A stretch of DNA of 64,000 bases from Micavibrio sp964400125. Its GTDB lineage: Bacteria > Pseudomonadota > Alphaproteobacteria > Micavibrionales > Micavibrionaceae. The position numbers were made by a program, and so were the translations under genes. Numbering within the stretch: position 1 is the stretch's first letter; each line of letters begins with the position of its first letter. A model generated the notes under the pieces. It ran no database searches, was not told the DNA's origin, and saw only the letters and a list, made by a program, of their open reading frames with translations. This document shows positions 35,281 through 44,027 of this stretch, one piece after another. The stretch spans positions 124,001 to 188,000 of the forward strand of contig CAYNSR010000005.1 in assembly GCA_964400125.1 (NCBI GenBank), in the 5' to 3' direction.

Positions 35281-36015
35281 TTATCCGCCTGCTGCCGTGC
35301 TTGTCACCAGAATTTTCCGCCCCCCAACCCGATTCCGGGCCGCGCTGTGAACGGCGATTCCGCTATAAAGCTGCTTGCTGGCCTCGACCAGCAAAACCCC
35401 GGACATCCCGCCCATAACATATCGCCCATAGCGTTCAAACGGTATCCATGAACGCAACAGCATCGACGAACGCAACGCCGGGATATACAGGGCGCGTTCG
35501 ACCCGTTCGATGACAAACAGATTTTCCTGCAAAATATGCGTCAGTTGCGACAGGGAAAACGGCGTCCCATGGCCGAAGGGCGACCATTCCGCCCGCGCCC
35601 AGAACCCGCGCCGGTTCGGAACCACCAGCAAAATGCGCCCGGTGCTTTTTAAAACCCGCCAGTATTCCTGCAAACACGGCCCCGTATGGTCGGAATGCTC
35701 CAGCGCATGGACGGCCAGAATGCGGTCGATGGATTCCGTTTCTATCGGCAATTCATCTTCCGCCGCGATACAGGCCAGATTTTTCTGCCGTGGCGTCCAT
35801 AAGTGCACACCGAATTGCGCTGGCATCACGGCAAAACTGCGTTCTGCCGTATCAAGGTAAGGCTCCATATAGGGGATGGCATACCCCGTTCCCATCAGGC
35901 GCATCCCCTGCACATCGGGCCAGAGGTCCAGAATGCTTTCCTGCAACAAAGGCTGAACGATACGCCCGCGCCTGCATTCGTAAAACGACCGGAGATCGTA
36001 AACCGATGTAACCAT
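35281..36015 (-). CDS. SAM-dependent methyltransferase-like protein
   Basis: A 244-residue class I methyltransferase-like protein. The motif I region reads MRLMGTGYAIPY rather than the common LDxGCG form, but the post-motif segments ESIDRILAVHALEHSDHTGPCLQEYWRVLKS and GRILLVVPNR fit Methyltransf_11 proteins of alphaproteobacteria. The substrate is unknown. The ATG overlaps the stop of the Nudix gene by one base, and the gene precedes the chorismate mutase gene by 57 bp on the same strand. Confidence 0.78.
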   Translation of the reverse strand: MVTSVYDLRSFYECRRGRIVQPLLQESILDLWPDVQGMRLMGTGYAIPYMEPYLDTAERSFAVMPAQFGVHLWTPRQKNLACIAAEDELPIETESIDRILAVHALEHSDHTGPCLQEYWRVLKSTGRILLVVPNRRGFWARAEWSPFGHGTPFSLSQLTHILQENLFVIERVERALYIPALRSSMLLRSWIPFERYGRYVMGGMSGVLLVEASKQLYSGIAVHSAARNRVGGRKILVTSTAAGG

Positions 36016-36461
36016 TAAATCTGCGCCTCGAGTTGATGCACCAGCGGCAAATCCGCTTCCGGCATGGCTAAGGTATACATTTCACGCGGATACAGCCATT
36101 GAATTTCCTGCCCCTCGCGCGGCGTAATATTCCCCCGCCACATCCGGCAGGCAAAAAGCGGCATGACCAGATGGAAGGTCTCGTAACTATGCGACGTAAA
36201 CCCGACCGGCAGGTAACATCCGGGCCGCGTTTCAATCCCCAGCTCTTCTTCCAGCTCGCGCATCAGGGCAAATTCCGGAAATTCATCCGGCTGCACCTTG
36301 CCTCCGGGGAACTCCCATAACCCGGCCATTGCCTTGCCCGGCGGCCTTTGCGCCAGCAAAACCCGCCCGTCCGGATCAATCAACGCCCCCGCCACGACAT
36401 GCAGAATCGGCAGTATTTTTTGCACCGGTCTGGGCTGATTCAACGCGTCACGACATGCCAC
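36015..36461 (-). CDS. mutT: MutT-like Nudix hydrolase
   Basis: A 148-residue nucleoside triphosphate pyrophosphohydrolase of the 8-oxo-dGTP type. The Nudix box is GGKVQPDEFPEFALMRELEEELGIE, and the N-terminal VVAGALIDPDGRVLLAQRPPGKAMAGLWEFPG matches MutT. The role is to clean oxidised nucleotides from the pool. It is first in the minus-strand run mutT - methyltransferase - chorismate mutase - tyrA, with nested palindromes upstream. Confidence 0.9.
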   Translation of the reverse strand: MACRDALNQPRPVQKILPILHVVAGALIDPDGRVLLAQRPPGKAMAGLWEFPGGKVQPDEFPEFALMRELEEELGIETRPGCYLPVGFTSHSYETFHLVMPLFACRMWRGNITPREGQEIQWLYPREMYTLAMPEADLPLVHQLEAQI

Positions 36462-36506
36462 CTGAATATTTCCTTGCTAAGAGTCTGTTTTAAAACCCCA
36501 TCCCCG

Positions 36507-36658
36507 CCGTCATTCCCCGAATTTTTGCCTGCAAAAATTCTAGGGGAATCCATGACGATCCATATCTTATAGATTGCCTTAGAATTTTCCTTGCAGAAAA
36601 TTCTAAGGCAATCCATGGATTCCCCTAGGATTTGCTTCGCAAATCCGGGGAATGACGG
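36507..36658. repeat. Nested palindrome cluster of three related elements
   Basis: The segment 36507-36554 and the reverse complement of 36614-36658 share the frame CCGTCATTCCCCG...TAGGGGAATCCATG around different centres. Between them, 36572-36613 is a third palindrome (GATTGCCTTAGAATTTT and its complement). This is the only content of the 320-bp gap 36462-36781 besides the terminator at 36731-36766. Confidence 0.85.
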
Positions 36659-36730
36659 AAACAGTTTTTGAACCAACATCATCAGACAATGCTCCAAATG
36701 ATTCAGCCTATTCACAGAGTGCTCCAAAAG

Positions 36731-36766
36731 AAAAAGGCCGTCACCCTCCCGGATCACGGCCTTTTT
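36731..36766. terminator. Bidirectional terminator after ppiC
   Basis: AAAAAGGCCGT (36731-36741) pairs with ACGGCCTTTTT (36756-36766) around a 14-base loop. T-runs lie on both strands, and it sits 16 bp past the ppiC stop. Confidence 0.9.
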
Positions 36767-36781
36767 GAAATCGAATAGACC

Positions 36782-37807
36782 CTATTTCTTTTTTGCCGGA
36801 GGGGTTTCCGTCTTTATCGGCTCGCCATTGATATCGAATTTTTTGATGCTGGCTTCTTTTTGCCATTTCTCAAGCATCCGGTTCAACTGTTCCCGGCGAA
36901 CCTGCGCTTCCAGTTGCGGCTTGACCAGTTCGAATTGTGGTTCCGGACGCTGGCGCTTTTCCTCGACCTTCACCACATGCCAGCCAAACTGCGTTTTGAC
37001 CGGGGTTTTGGAATAGCTTCCCGGCGTGATGTTAAAAGCAGCCTCGGCAAATTCCGGGACCATTTCGGTCTTGGCAAAATAACCCAGATCACCGCCGTTT
37101 TGTGCGGTCGGCGTATCGGCACTTTCCGCAGTCAGGTCTTCGAATTTGGCACCGCCATCCAGCTTGGCAATGATGTCACGCGCCTTGTCTTCTTCGGCCA
37201 CCAGAATATGGCGGGCACGCACTTCCTCAACCTTTTCAAAGCCTTCCAGCATTGTTTCATAGGCCTTCAGGAGATCTTTCTGGGAGACGGCCTTGTTCAG
37301 TTCGCGCTCGACATAAACGTTGCGCACGATCTGGCCCTTGGCCGTTTCCAGCAATTTGGTGACTTCCGGGTCAGAATCCATTTTCGCCTGATCGGCCTTC
37401 ATGCCGATGATGCGGGCGTTGAGAACCTGATCCAGCGCCAGCGGGAACAGGGTTTGCAACGGCATCTGGCGAATTTGCTCCGGCAGGGTGGAAATATAGC
37501 TGAACACTTCGCTGCGCAGAACCTTCTCGCCGCCGACTTCCGCGACCACCGGATCGCCCATCTGGATCGTACCACTCTGGCCCGCCGTGGAGGCCGCAGG
37601 GGTATCGGCGCTCGCAGGGGCAATCTTTTCCACGCCCCCGGTTTCCGATTTTGCGGCAGCGGCACCTTTTTTCGCAGGTTCGGCATCACTCTCATGGGAC
37701 ATGAACATCGTCCCGGCAGCGGCCAGTGAAATAACGCCGACAACGGCGGCAACCATCAGGCCGCGCCCTGCTTTGCCTTTTTGTTCTGTGGATGTTTCAA
37801 GTGACAT
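36782..37807 (-). CDS. Parvulin-type peptidyl-prolyl isomerase
   Basis: Periplasmic or membrane-tethered PPIase (PpiC/PrsA/SurA class) that helps fold exported proteins. A basic N-terminus and one hydrophobic helix (GLMVAAVVGVISLAAAGTMF) are followed by an Ala-rich linker, a helical chaperone region, and the rotamase domain VRARHILVAEEDKARDIIAKL..GGDLGYFAKTEMVPEFAEAAF..FGWHVVKVEE. The C-terminus is Lys/Pro-rich. It is divergent from secA, a common pairing in alphaproteobacteria that links secretion and folding. Confidence 0.9.
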   Translation of the reverse strand: MSLETSTEQKGKAGRGLMVAAVVGVISLAAAGTMFMSHESDAEPAKKGAAAAKSETGGVEKIAPASADTPAASTAGQSGTIQMGDPVVAEVGGEKVLRSEVFSYISTLPEQIRQMPLQTLFPLALDQVLNARIIGMKADQAKMDSDPEVTKLLETAKGQIVRNVYVERELNKAVSQKDLLKAYETMLEGFEKVEEVRARHILVAEEDKARDIIAKLDGGAKFEDLTAESADTPTAQNGGDLGYFAKTEMVPEFAEAAFNITPGSYSKTPVKTQFGWHVVKVEEKRQRPEPQFELVKPQLEAQVRREQLNRMLEKWQKEASIKKFDINGEPIKTETPPAKKK

Positions 37808-37931
37808 GGAATACGTTCCCTTTTGGTAGAAATGCGTGAATCGTTAAAGCACTGCTTGTAAGAATAGTTAAGACAATGGCTAAAACAAGGCACAAATTAC
37901 GGTTTTCCGGTGGAATCTCTGCCCGATTCCG

Positions 37932-37960
37932 TTGACGGCGGGCTTTTGTAGCCTTATATC
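37932..37960 (+). promoter_or_regulatory. Candidate promoter for secA
   Basis: TTGACG (37932-37937), 17 bases and TATATC (37955-37960) lie 35 bp before the secA ATG, which is preceded by AAGGATCTG. Confidence 0.55.
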
Positions 37961-37995
37961 AGACCACTCATGCATATTAATGTGTCAAGGATCTG

Positions 37996-40719
37996 ATGTT
38001 GCTCGCACTCGCCCAGAAAATTTTCGGTTCCAGTAACGAACGCGCGTTGAAGTCGATTTCCCGGCATGTCGACCCCATAAACGCGCTCGAACCCAAATTC
38101 GCCGCCATGACCGATACCGAATTGCGGGGCATGACTGCGGCGTTCCGTGAACGGCTGTCAAAGGGGGAACCGCTCGACGACATGTTGCACGAAGCCTTCG
38201 CCGTTGTGCGCGAAGCCGCAAAGCGAACGCTGGGCCAGCGCCACTACGATGTGCAGCTTGTCGGCGGCATTGCCCTGCATCAGGGCAAGATTGCCGAGAT
38301 GCGCACGGGTGAGGGGAAAACACTGGTCGCCACGCTCGCCGTTTACCTGAATGCCCTGTCCGGCAAGGGTGTGCATGTCGTGACCGTCAACGACTATCTG
38401 GCCAGACGCGATGCCGCATGGATGGGCCAGATTTACAATTTCCTCGGCATGAGCGTCGGGTGCATCGTTCACGACCTGAAGGATCAGGAACGCAAGGACG
38501 CCTATAACTGCGATATTACCTACGGCACTAATAACGAATTCGGCTTCGATTATCTGCGTGATAACATGAAGTACCGCCTTGAAATGATGGTCCAGCGCCC
38601 GTTTCACTACGCCATCGTCGATGAAGTCGACTCCATCCTGATCGACGAAGCCAGAACCCCGCTGATTATTTCCGGCCCGGCGGAAGATTCTTCCGAACTC
38701 TACACCGCCGTTAACAAGGTCATCCCAAGGCTGCTGCCGGAAGATTATGAAGTTGATGAAAAGCAACGCAATGCCAGCCTGAGCGAAGCCGGACAGGAAC
38801 ATGTTGAACAAATCCTGCGCGATATCGGTTTGCTGAAGGAAGGCAACCTGTACGACGCGCTGAACATTTCACTGGTCCACCATGTCAATCAGGCGCTGCG
38901 TGCGCACAAGCTGTTTTCCATCGACAAGGATTATATCGTCAAGGACGACAAGGTTATCATCATCGATGAATTCACCGGACGCATGATGGAAGGCCGCCGT
39001 TTCTCCGAAGGCCTGCATCAGGCGCTCGAAGCCAAGGAAGGCACACGGATCCAGAACGAAAACCAGACTCTGGCCTCCATCACCTTCCAGAATTATTTCC
39101 GCATGTACCCGAAACTGGCGGGCATGACCGGAACGGCCCAGACCGAAGCTGCCGAATTTATGGAAATTTATAAACTCGGCGTGGTAGAAATTCCCACCAA
39201 CCGCGCCGTATCGCGGATCGACCACAATGACAAAATCTACAAATCTCTGGGCGACAAGGAAGAAGCCACTCTCCGGCTGATCCAGGAATGCCTCGAACGC
39301 AAACAACCGGTTCTGGTGGGGACGGTCTCCATCGAAAAATCGGAAAAACTCTCTGCCGTTCTGAAAAAGGCAAAGGTTCCGCACAACGTCCTGAACGCCC
39401 GCTACCACGAACAGGAAGCCCATATCATCGCTCAGGCCGGACGCCCCGGCGCGGTCACGATTGCCACCAACATGGCCGGACGCGGTACGGACATCCAGCT
39501 CGGCGGCAACCTGGACATGCGCGTCGCCCACGAAATTTCCAACGACCTCCCCGAAAACGAACGGGCCTTGCGGATTGAAACCATCCGCGCCGAAATCGAA
39601 CGCGACCGGGAAATCGTTCGTCAGGCGGGGGGGCTGTATATCATCGGCACCGAACGCCACGAATCCCGCCGCATCGACAACCAGCTCCGTGGACGTTCCG
39701 GACGGCAGGGCGACCCCGGCGCATCCATCTTCTTCCTTTCTCTGGAAGACGATCTGATGCGCATTTTCGGCGCTGAAAAAATGGAAGCCCTGCTGGCCCA
39801 TAAAACCATCGGTCTGCGCGATGGCGAAGCCCTGACGCATCCGTGGATTTCCAAGGCCCTTGAACGCGCACAGGGCCGCGTCGAAACCATGAACTTCGAA
39901 ATCCGGAAAAACCTGCTCAAATTCGATAACGTCATGAACGACCAGCGCAAGATCATCTATGAACAGCGCCGCGAAATCATCGAATCTGAAAACGTCGAAG
40001 ACATCATTACCGGCATGCGTCACGAAATCATCGACGATCTGGTGACGCGCTGCATCCCCGAACAAAGCTATGCCGAACAATGGGATATCGCCACACTGCA
40101 CGCGGAATGCCAGCGCCTTCTCGGGCTGGACCTGCCCGTGCATGACTGGGCGAAGGAAGAAGGCATTGCCGAAACGGAAATCGCCAATCGCATCATTGAC
40201 GAATCCGACCGGAAAATGGCGCAAAAGGCCGTCAATTCCAACCCGAAAATGTTCCGCCAGATTGAAAAGGCCTTCCTGCTGCAAGGCGTTGACCAACACT
40301 GGAAAGAACACCTGCTCAATCTCGACCATCTGCGTCAGGGGATCAACCTGCGCGCCTTCGGCCAGCGCGATCCGCTGAACGAATACAAGACCGAAGCCTT
40401 CGCGATGTTTGAACTGATGCTGATCCATCTGCGCGAAAGCGTAACCCAGACCCTGAGCCTGATGGATATCGGCAACCCCGAAGGGGTGCAGGATGCCATT
40501 CTCGGCCCCCGCGTCGATCCGTCCAGAATGCGCGAAACACGCACAGACCCGGCACTGGCCGGGACCGGGGCGGCCCCTGCGGGCGCGGAACCGCGTATGG
40601 TGCGCAACACCTTCGACCAGAACGATCCCGCGACCTGGGCATCAACCTCGCGTAACGCCCCCTGCCCTTGCGGATCGGGTAAAAAATACAAATACTGCCA
40701 CGGGGAAGTAGCACGCTAA
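37996..40719 (+). CDS. secA: Preprotein translocase ATPase SecA
   Basis: Motor of the general secretion pathway. Motifs: MRTGEGKTLVATLAVYLNAL (Walker A), VDEVDSILIDEARTPLIISG (DEAD-type Walker B), TNMAGRGTDIQLGGN, and DNQLRGRSGRQGDPG. The preprotein-binding and helical wing regions are intact, and the C-terminal zinc motif CPCGSGKKYKYCH that binds SecB is present. Length of 907 residues is typical of alphaproteobacteria. Confidence 0.98.
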   Translation: MLLALAQKIFGSSNERALKSISRHVDPINALEPKFAAMTDTELRGMTAAFRERLSKGEPLDDMLHEAFAVVREAAKRTLGQRHYDVQLVGGIALHQGKIAEMRTGEGKTLVATLAVYLNALSGKGVHVVTVNDYLARRDAAWMGQIYNFLGMSVGCIVHDLKDQERKDAYNCDITYGTNNEFGFDYLRDNMKYRLEMMVQRPFHYAIVDEVDSILIDEARTPLIISGPAEDSSELYTAVNKVIPRLLPEDYEVDEKQRNASLSEAGQEHVEQILRDIGLLKEGNLYDALNISLVHHVNQALRAHKLFSIDKDYIVKDDKVIIIDEFTGRMMEGRRFSEGLHQALEAKEGTRIQNENQTLASITFQNYFRMYPKLAGMTGTAQTEAAEFMEIYKLGVVEIPTNRAVSRIDHNDKIYKSLGDKEEATLRLIQECLERKQPVLVGTVSIEKSEKLSAVLKKAKVPHNVLNARYHEQEAHIIAQAGRPGAVTIATNMAGRGTDIQLGGNLDMRVAHEISNDLPENERALRIETIRAEIERDREIVRQAGGLYIIGTERHESRRIDNQLRGRSGRQGDPGASIFFLSLEDDLMRIFGAEKMEALLAHKTIGLRDGEALTHPWISKALERAQGRVETMNFEIRKNLLKFDNVMNDQRKIIYEQRREIIESENVEDIITGMRHEIIDDLVTRCIPEQSYAEQWDIATLHAECQRLLGLDLPVHDWAKEEGIAETEIANRIIDESDRKMAQKAVNSNPKMFRQIEKAFLLQGVDQHWKEHLLNLDHLRQGINLRAFGQRDPLNEYKTEAFAMFELMLIHLRESVTQTLSLMDIGNPEGVQDAILGPRVDPSRMRETRTDPALAGTGAAPAGAEPRMVRNTFDQNDPATWASTSRNAPCPCGSGKKYKYCHGEVAR

Positions 40720-40742
40720 AAAACGCGGAAGGCGACAACGAT

Positions 40743-41936
40743 ATGCACACCCCAGATATCATCGTCTCCGGTGCCGGTATTGCGGGCTTGTGGTTGTTTC
40801 ATCACCTGAAACGGGCCGGTTATGACGTTCTCCTCCTTGAACGGGATTCCATCGGCTGCGGCCAGACCATCGCCTCGCAGGGGATTATCCATTCCGGCCT
40901 CAAATACGCCTTTGCCGGGCAAATCAACGAACTCGCCCGCTCGATCAGCGCCATGCCCGATCTCTGGCGTGACGCACTCGCCGGAAGGGGGCCGGTTGAC
41001 CTGCGGGCCGCGCGGGCCAACGCATCGTCACAATATCTTTTAATTCCCCCCGGTCTGATGGGTGGATTGATCGGTCTGGTGACGAAAAAGGCCCTTGGCG
41101 GCAATGTCCGCGAACTGAAAAAAACGGAATGGCCGGACAGTATCGTCAAGGCCGGATTCAACGGCACGGTCATTTTCATGGATGAACCCATCCTCGACGT
41201 TGCCTCCGTACTCCATGCGCTGGCCGCACCCTACCGCGATCACATCCGCAGGGCCGATGTTCTGGCCGATACGGATTACGTCATCGTCGATGGAAACATC
41301 GACACGCTTTATCTCGGTGCCGAACCGGTCCGGGCGAAGAAATATATTTTTACGACTGCGGATTCCAATAAACTGATTGCCGAAAAATTCGGCCATGCCG
41401 ATGGCCTTCAAACGCAGGCGCGCCCGTTATTGATGGGGATGATGCGCAATGCCCCGTTCGAATTATACGCCCACTGCGTCGGCCCGTCCGAAAAGCCCGT
41501 GGTGACAATCACAACCCACCGCGCCACCGACGGCTCGCTCGTCTGGTATCTGGGCGGCGGGGTCGCCGAACGCGCAAAAAACGCCGCCCCCGGCGATGTT
41601 TACAAGGCCGCACAGGATGGCCTGCGCAAATACATGCCGCATGTCGATCTCTCCCGCGTGATCTGGTCTACCCTGCCCGTTGACCGCATCGAAGGAAAAT
41701 CCAAAACCGCCGGGCACCTGCCCGATACCCCGACCATCCATACCGCCCATAACGCCCTGTATTGCTGGCCGACAAAACTGACCTTTGCCCCGATGCTGGC
41801 GCAACAGGTCGTGGCGCAACTCGAAAAAGACGGCATTACCCCTTCCGGCACGCAAAGCGATTTCAGCTTCCTTCCCCCCTGCCCCGTCACCGAAGCCCCG
41901 TGGGACCAGGCCGAATGGACTGCGGTGGCCGCCTGA
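40743..41936 (+). CDS. FAD-dependent oxidoreductase (DAO type)
   Basis: A 397-residue flavoprotein. The N-terminal FAD-binding motif is IIVSGAGIAGLWLFHHLKRAGYDVLLLERD, followed by the motif QTIASQGIIHSGLKYA typical of D-amino-acid-oxidase-like enzymes. The C-terminal part includes VVTITTHRATDGSLVWYLGGGVAE. The substrate is unknown. It begins 23 bp after secA and 18 bp before an aldo/keto reductase gene on the same strand, so the two redox genes are probably co-transcribed. Confidence 0.85.
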   Translation: MHTPDIIVSGAGIAGLWLFHHLKRAGYDVLLLERDSIGCGQTIASQGIIHSGLKYAFAGQINELARSISAMPDLWRDALAGRGPVDLRAARANASSQYLLIPPGLMGGLIGLVTKKALGGNVRELKKTEWPDSIVKAGFNGTVIFMDEPILDVASVLHALAAPYRDHIRRADVLADTDYVIVDGNIDTLYLGAEPVRAKKYIFTTADSNKLIAEKFGHADGLQTQARPLLMGMMRNAPFELYAHCVGPSEKPVVTITTHRATDGSLVWYLGGGVAERAKNAAPGDVYKAAQDGLRKYMPHVDLSRVIWSTLPVDRIEGKSKTAGHLPDTPTIHTAHNALYCWPTKLTFAPMLAQQVVAQLEKDGITPSGTQSDFSFLPPCPVTEAPWDQAEWTAVAA

Positions 41937-41954
41937 ATCCATAAGGGGAAAAGA

Positions 41955-42725
41955 ATGCACAAAATCCCGCAAAGACCACTCGGCCAGACTGGCCTGTCCC
42001 TGTCGGTTCTGGGGCTTGGAACCGTCAAATTCGGGCGAAATCAGGGGGTGAAATACCCGCAGGAATTTGCTCTCCCCGATATGGAATCCTTGGGCAATCT
42101 GCTTGCCGTCGCCCGCGATTCCGGCATCAACACGCTCGACACCGCCCCGGCCTATGGCCTCAGCGAAGAACGGCTTGGCGTCTTGCTGAAAGGCCAGCGA
42201 CAGGACTGGATAGTGATCGGCAAGGCGGGGGAGGAATTTGAAAACGGAAAATCAGAATACATCTTCACGCCGGAGCATTTTGAATTCAGCCTGATGCGCA
42301 GCCTGAAACGCCTTGATACCGACTATCTCGACGTTTTCCTGATCCATTCCGACGGCCATGACATGGATATCCTGAACAACGATGCCCTGATACAAAAAAT
42401 GCATGATTTCAAATCACGCGGCCTTGTCCGCGCCATTGGGGCTTCGACGAAAACAGTGAATGGCGGCATGCGCGCGCTCGACCTGATGGATTGCGCCATG
42501 GTCGCCTATAACCCGCAATACACCGATGAAAAACCCGTCCTCGACCATGCCGCTCAAACGGGCAAGGGCATTCTGGTTAAAAAAGCCTTGGGCAGCGGCC
42601 ATCTCGCCCCGGCCACAAACCCGCTGCACTTTGTCCTCGAACACCCGGCGGTCACCTCCGCCATCGTCGGCACAATCAACCCCGACCACCTCAGACAAAA
42701 CACCCACCAGTTTCGGTTACAGTAA
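41955..42725 (+). CDS. Aldo/keto reductase
   Basis: A 256-residue NADPH-dependent reductase family member, a TIM barrel. Visible motifs are LGLGTVKFGRNQG, the catalytic-type LDTAPAYGLSEERLG containing Asp and Tyr, the Lys in DWIVIGKAGEEF, and LDVFLIHSDGHD with the His. The chain is short at the C-terminus compared with longer family members. Substrate unknown. Its stop codon lies inside the 23-bp palindromic element shared with 28807-28829. Confidence 0.88.
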   Translation: MHKIPQRPLGQTGLSLSVLGLGTVKFGRNQGVKYPQEFALPDMESLGNLLAVARDSGINTLDTAPAYGLSEERLGVLLKGQRQDWIVIGKAGEEFENGKSEYIFTPEHFEFSLMRSLKRLDTDYLDVFLIHSDGHDMDILNNDALIQKMHDFKSRGLVRAIGASTKTVNGGMRALDLMDCAMVAYNPQYTDEKPVLDHAAQTGKGILVKKALGSGHLAPATNPLHFVLEHPAVTSAIVGTINPDHLRQNTHQFRLQ

Positions 42726-42734
42726 CCTTAATTA
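42712..42734. repeat. 23-bp element containing palindrome GGTTACAGTAACC, copy 2
   Basis: Identical to 28807-28829. It covers the TAA of the aldo/keto reductase gene and the stop of the convergent CorC-like gene. Confidence 0.9.
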
Positions 42735-44024
42735 TGCCGCCTGTTCACCCGACTCCGGCGGTGGCGGCACCACGCGGATCAATGTGATCTGATGGCGATG
42801 GCGGCGGATAATGTCGAAACGAAAACCGTGAAAATTGAACACCTGCCCCGGTTCAGGGATTTTTTGCGCTTCATGCAAAATCAGGCCCGCCAGCGTCGAA
42901 TAATGCTCGCTCGGCAAATTCCATTCAAATTCGCGGTTCAAATCACGAATCGTGACGGTGCCGTCGATCATATAACTGCCATTGGGTTGCTTGCGCACAC
43001 CGGCAACGCTGATGTCATGTTCATCATCGATTTTGCCGACGATTTCTTCGAGAATATCCTCCAGCGTCACCAGCCCCATCAGCGACCCGTATTCATCCAC
43101 CACCATGGCAAAATGTTCGCGCCGCTGGCGGAAAGCCTGCAACTGGTCGAAAAGATTCGTCGTGTCTGGAATAAACCACGGATCATTCGCCAGTTTTTCG
43201 ACGTCGATATCCTTCAGATTGCCCCCGGCATTTTGCAGCTCCCGCAACAATGCCTTGGCGTGAATGACCCCGACAATATTATCAGGCTCGTCGCGCCACA
43301 CGGGGATGCGCGTATACTGGCTATCGAGAACTTCCTGCACGATATTTTCCAGCGGCTGGTCCAGATCAATCGCCATCATCGAATTGCGGTGAGTCATGAT
43401 TTCACCAACCCAGACATCGGCAAGATCCAGAATCGAGCGCAGCATGGCGCGCTGCTCCTGCGTTTCCTCCTCCTGTCCGCTATGCATTTCGATCGCACCG
43501 CGCAATTCATCCATGGTGTCGCCAAGGACGACGACACTGATATCCGCGCCGCATAATTTCAGTACAAAACGCACGAAATGGCCGACGGCTTCCGATATCG
43601 GTGCAAAAACAATGGTCAGAACGCGAACCACCGGCGCAACCGCCATCGCCAGAGAATCAGCACGGTAAAGCGCATATGTCTTCGGCATGACTTCCGAAAA
43701 AATCAGGATGAAGGCCGTCATGACGATAGTCGCATAAACGACTCCCGCATCCCCGAACATGGTAATCAAAACACTGGTCGCCAGCGCCGAGGCAAGAATG
43801 TTGACCATGTTGTTGCCCAGCAGCAACGCACCAATCATCTTTTCTTTTTTTGCCCGCACCTGATTGACGATTTTGGCGCGCTTGTCGCCCTTTTGCTCGA
43901 GCGCCAGCATCCGCCCTTTCGACGCCGCCGTCAGGGCCGTTTCCGACCCGGAAAAGAACCCCGACAACACCAGCAAAACCACGATTGCCAGAACGGAAAG
44001 CCAGAATTCAAGATCCAGTTCCAT
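42732..44024 (-). CDS. HlyC/CorC (CNNM)-family transporter
   Basis: A 430-residue membrane protein with an N-terminal DUF21 domain (SVLAIVVLLVLSGFFSGSETALTAASKGRM and three further helices), then two CBS domains (IMTHRNSMMAIDLDQPLENI and AFRQRREHFAMVVDEYGSLMGLVTLEDILEEIVG) and a C-terminal CorC_HlyC domain (YMIDGTVTIRDLNREFEWNLP). Relatives take part in magnesium or cobalt efflux and resistance. It lies 3 bp downstream of aroB on the same strand. Confidence 0.92.
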   Translation of the reverse strand: MELDLEFWLSVLAIVVLLVLSGFFSGSETALTAASKGRMLALEQKGDKRAKIVNQVRAKKEKMIGALLLGNNMVNILASALATSVLITMFGDAGVVYATIVMTAFILIFSEVMPKTYALYRADSLAMAVAPVVRVLTIVFAPISEAVGHFVRFVLKLCGADISVVVLGDTMDELRGAIEMHSGQEEETQEQRAMLRSILDLADVWVGEIMTHRNSMMAIDLDQPLENIVQEVLDSQYTRIPVWRDEPDNIVGVIHAKALLRELQNAGGNLKDIDVEKLANDPWFIPDTTNLFDQLQAFRQRREHFAMVVDEYGSLMGLVTLEDILEEIVGKIDDEHDISVAGVRKQPNGSYMIDGTVTIRDLNREFEWNLPSEHYSTLAGLILHEAQKIPEPGQVFNFHGFRFDIIRRHRHQITLIRVVPPPPESGEQAA

Positions 44025-44027
44025 GCC

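Noticed and set aside
38869..40428. Long open frame antisense to secA
   Set aside because: Same reason: it lies wholly within secA and lacks recognisable motifs.
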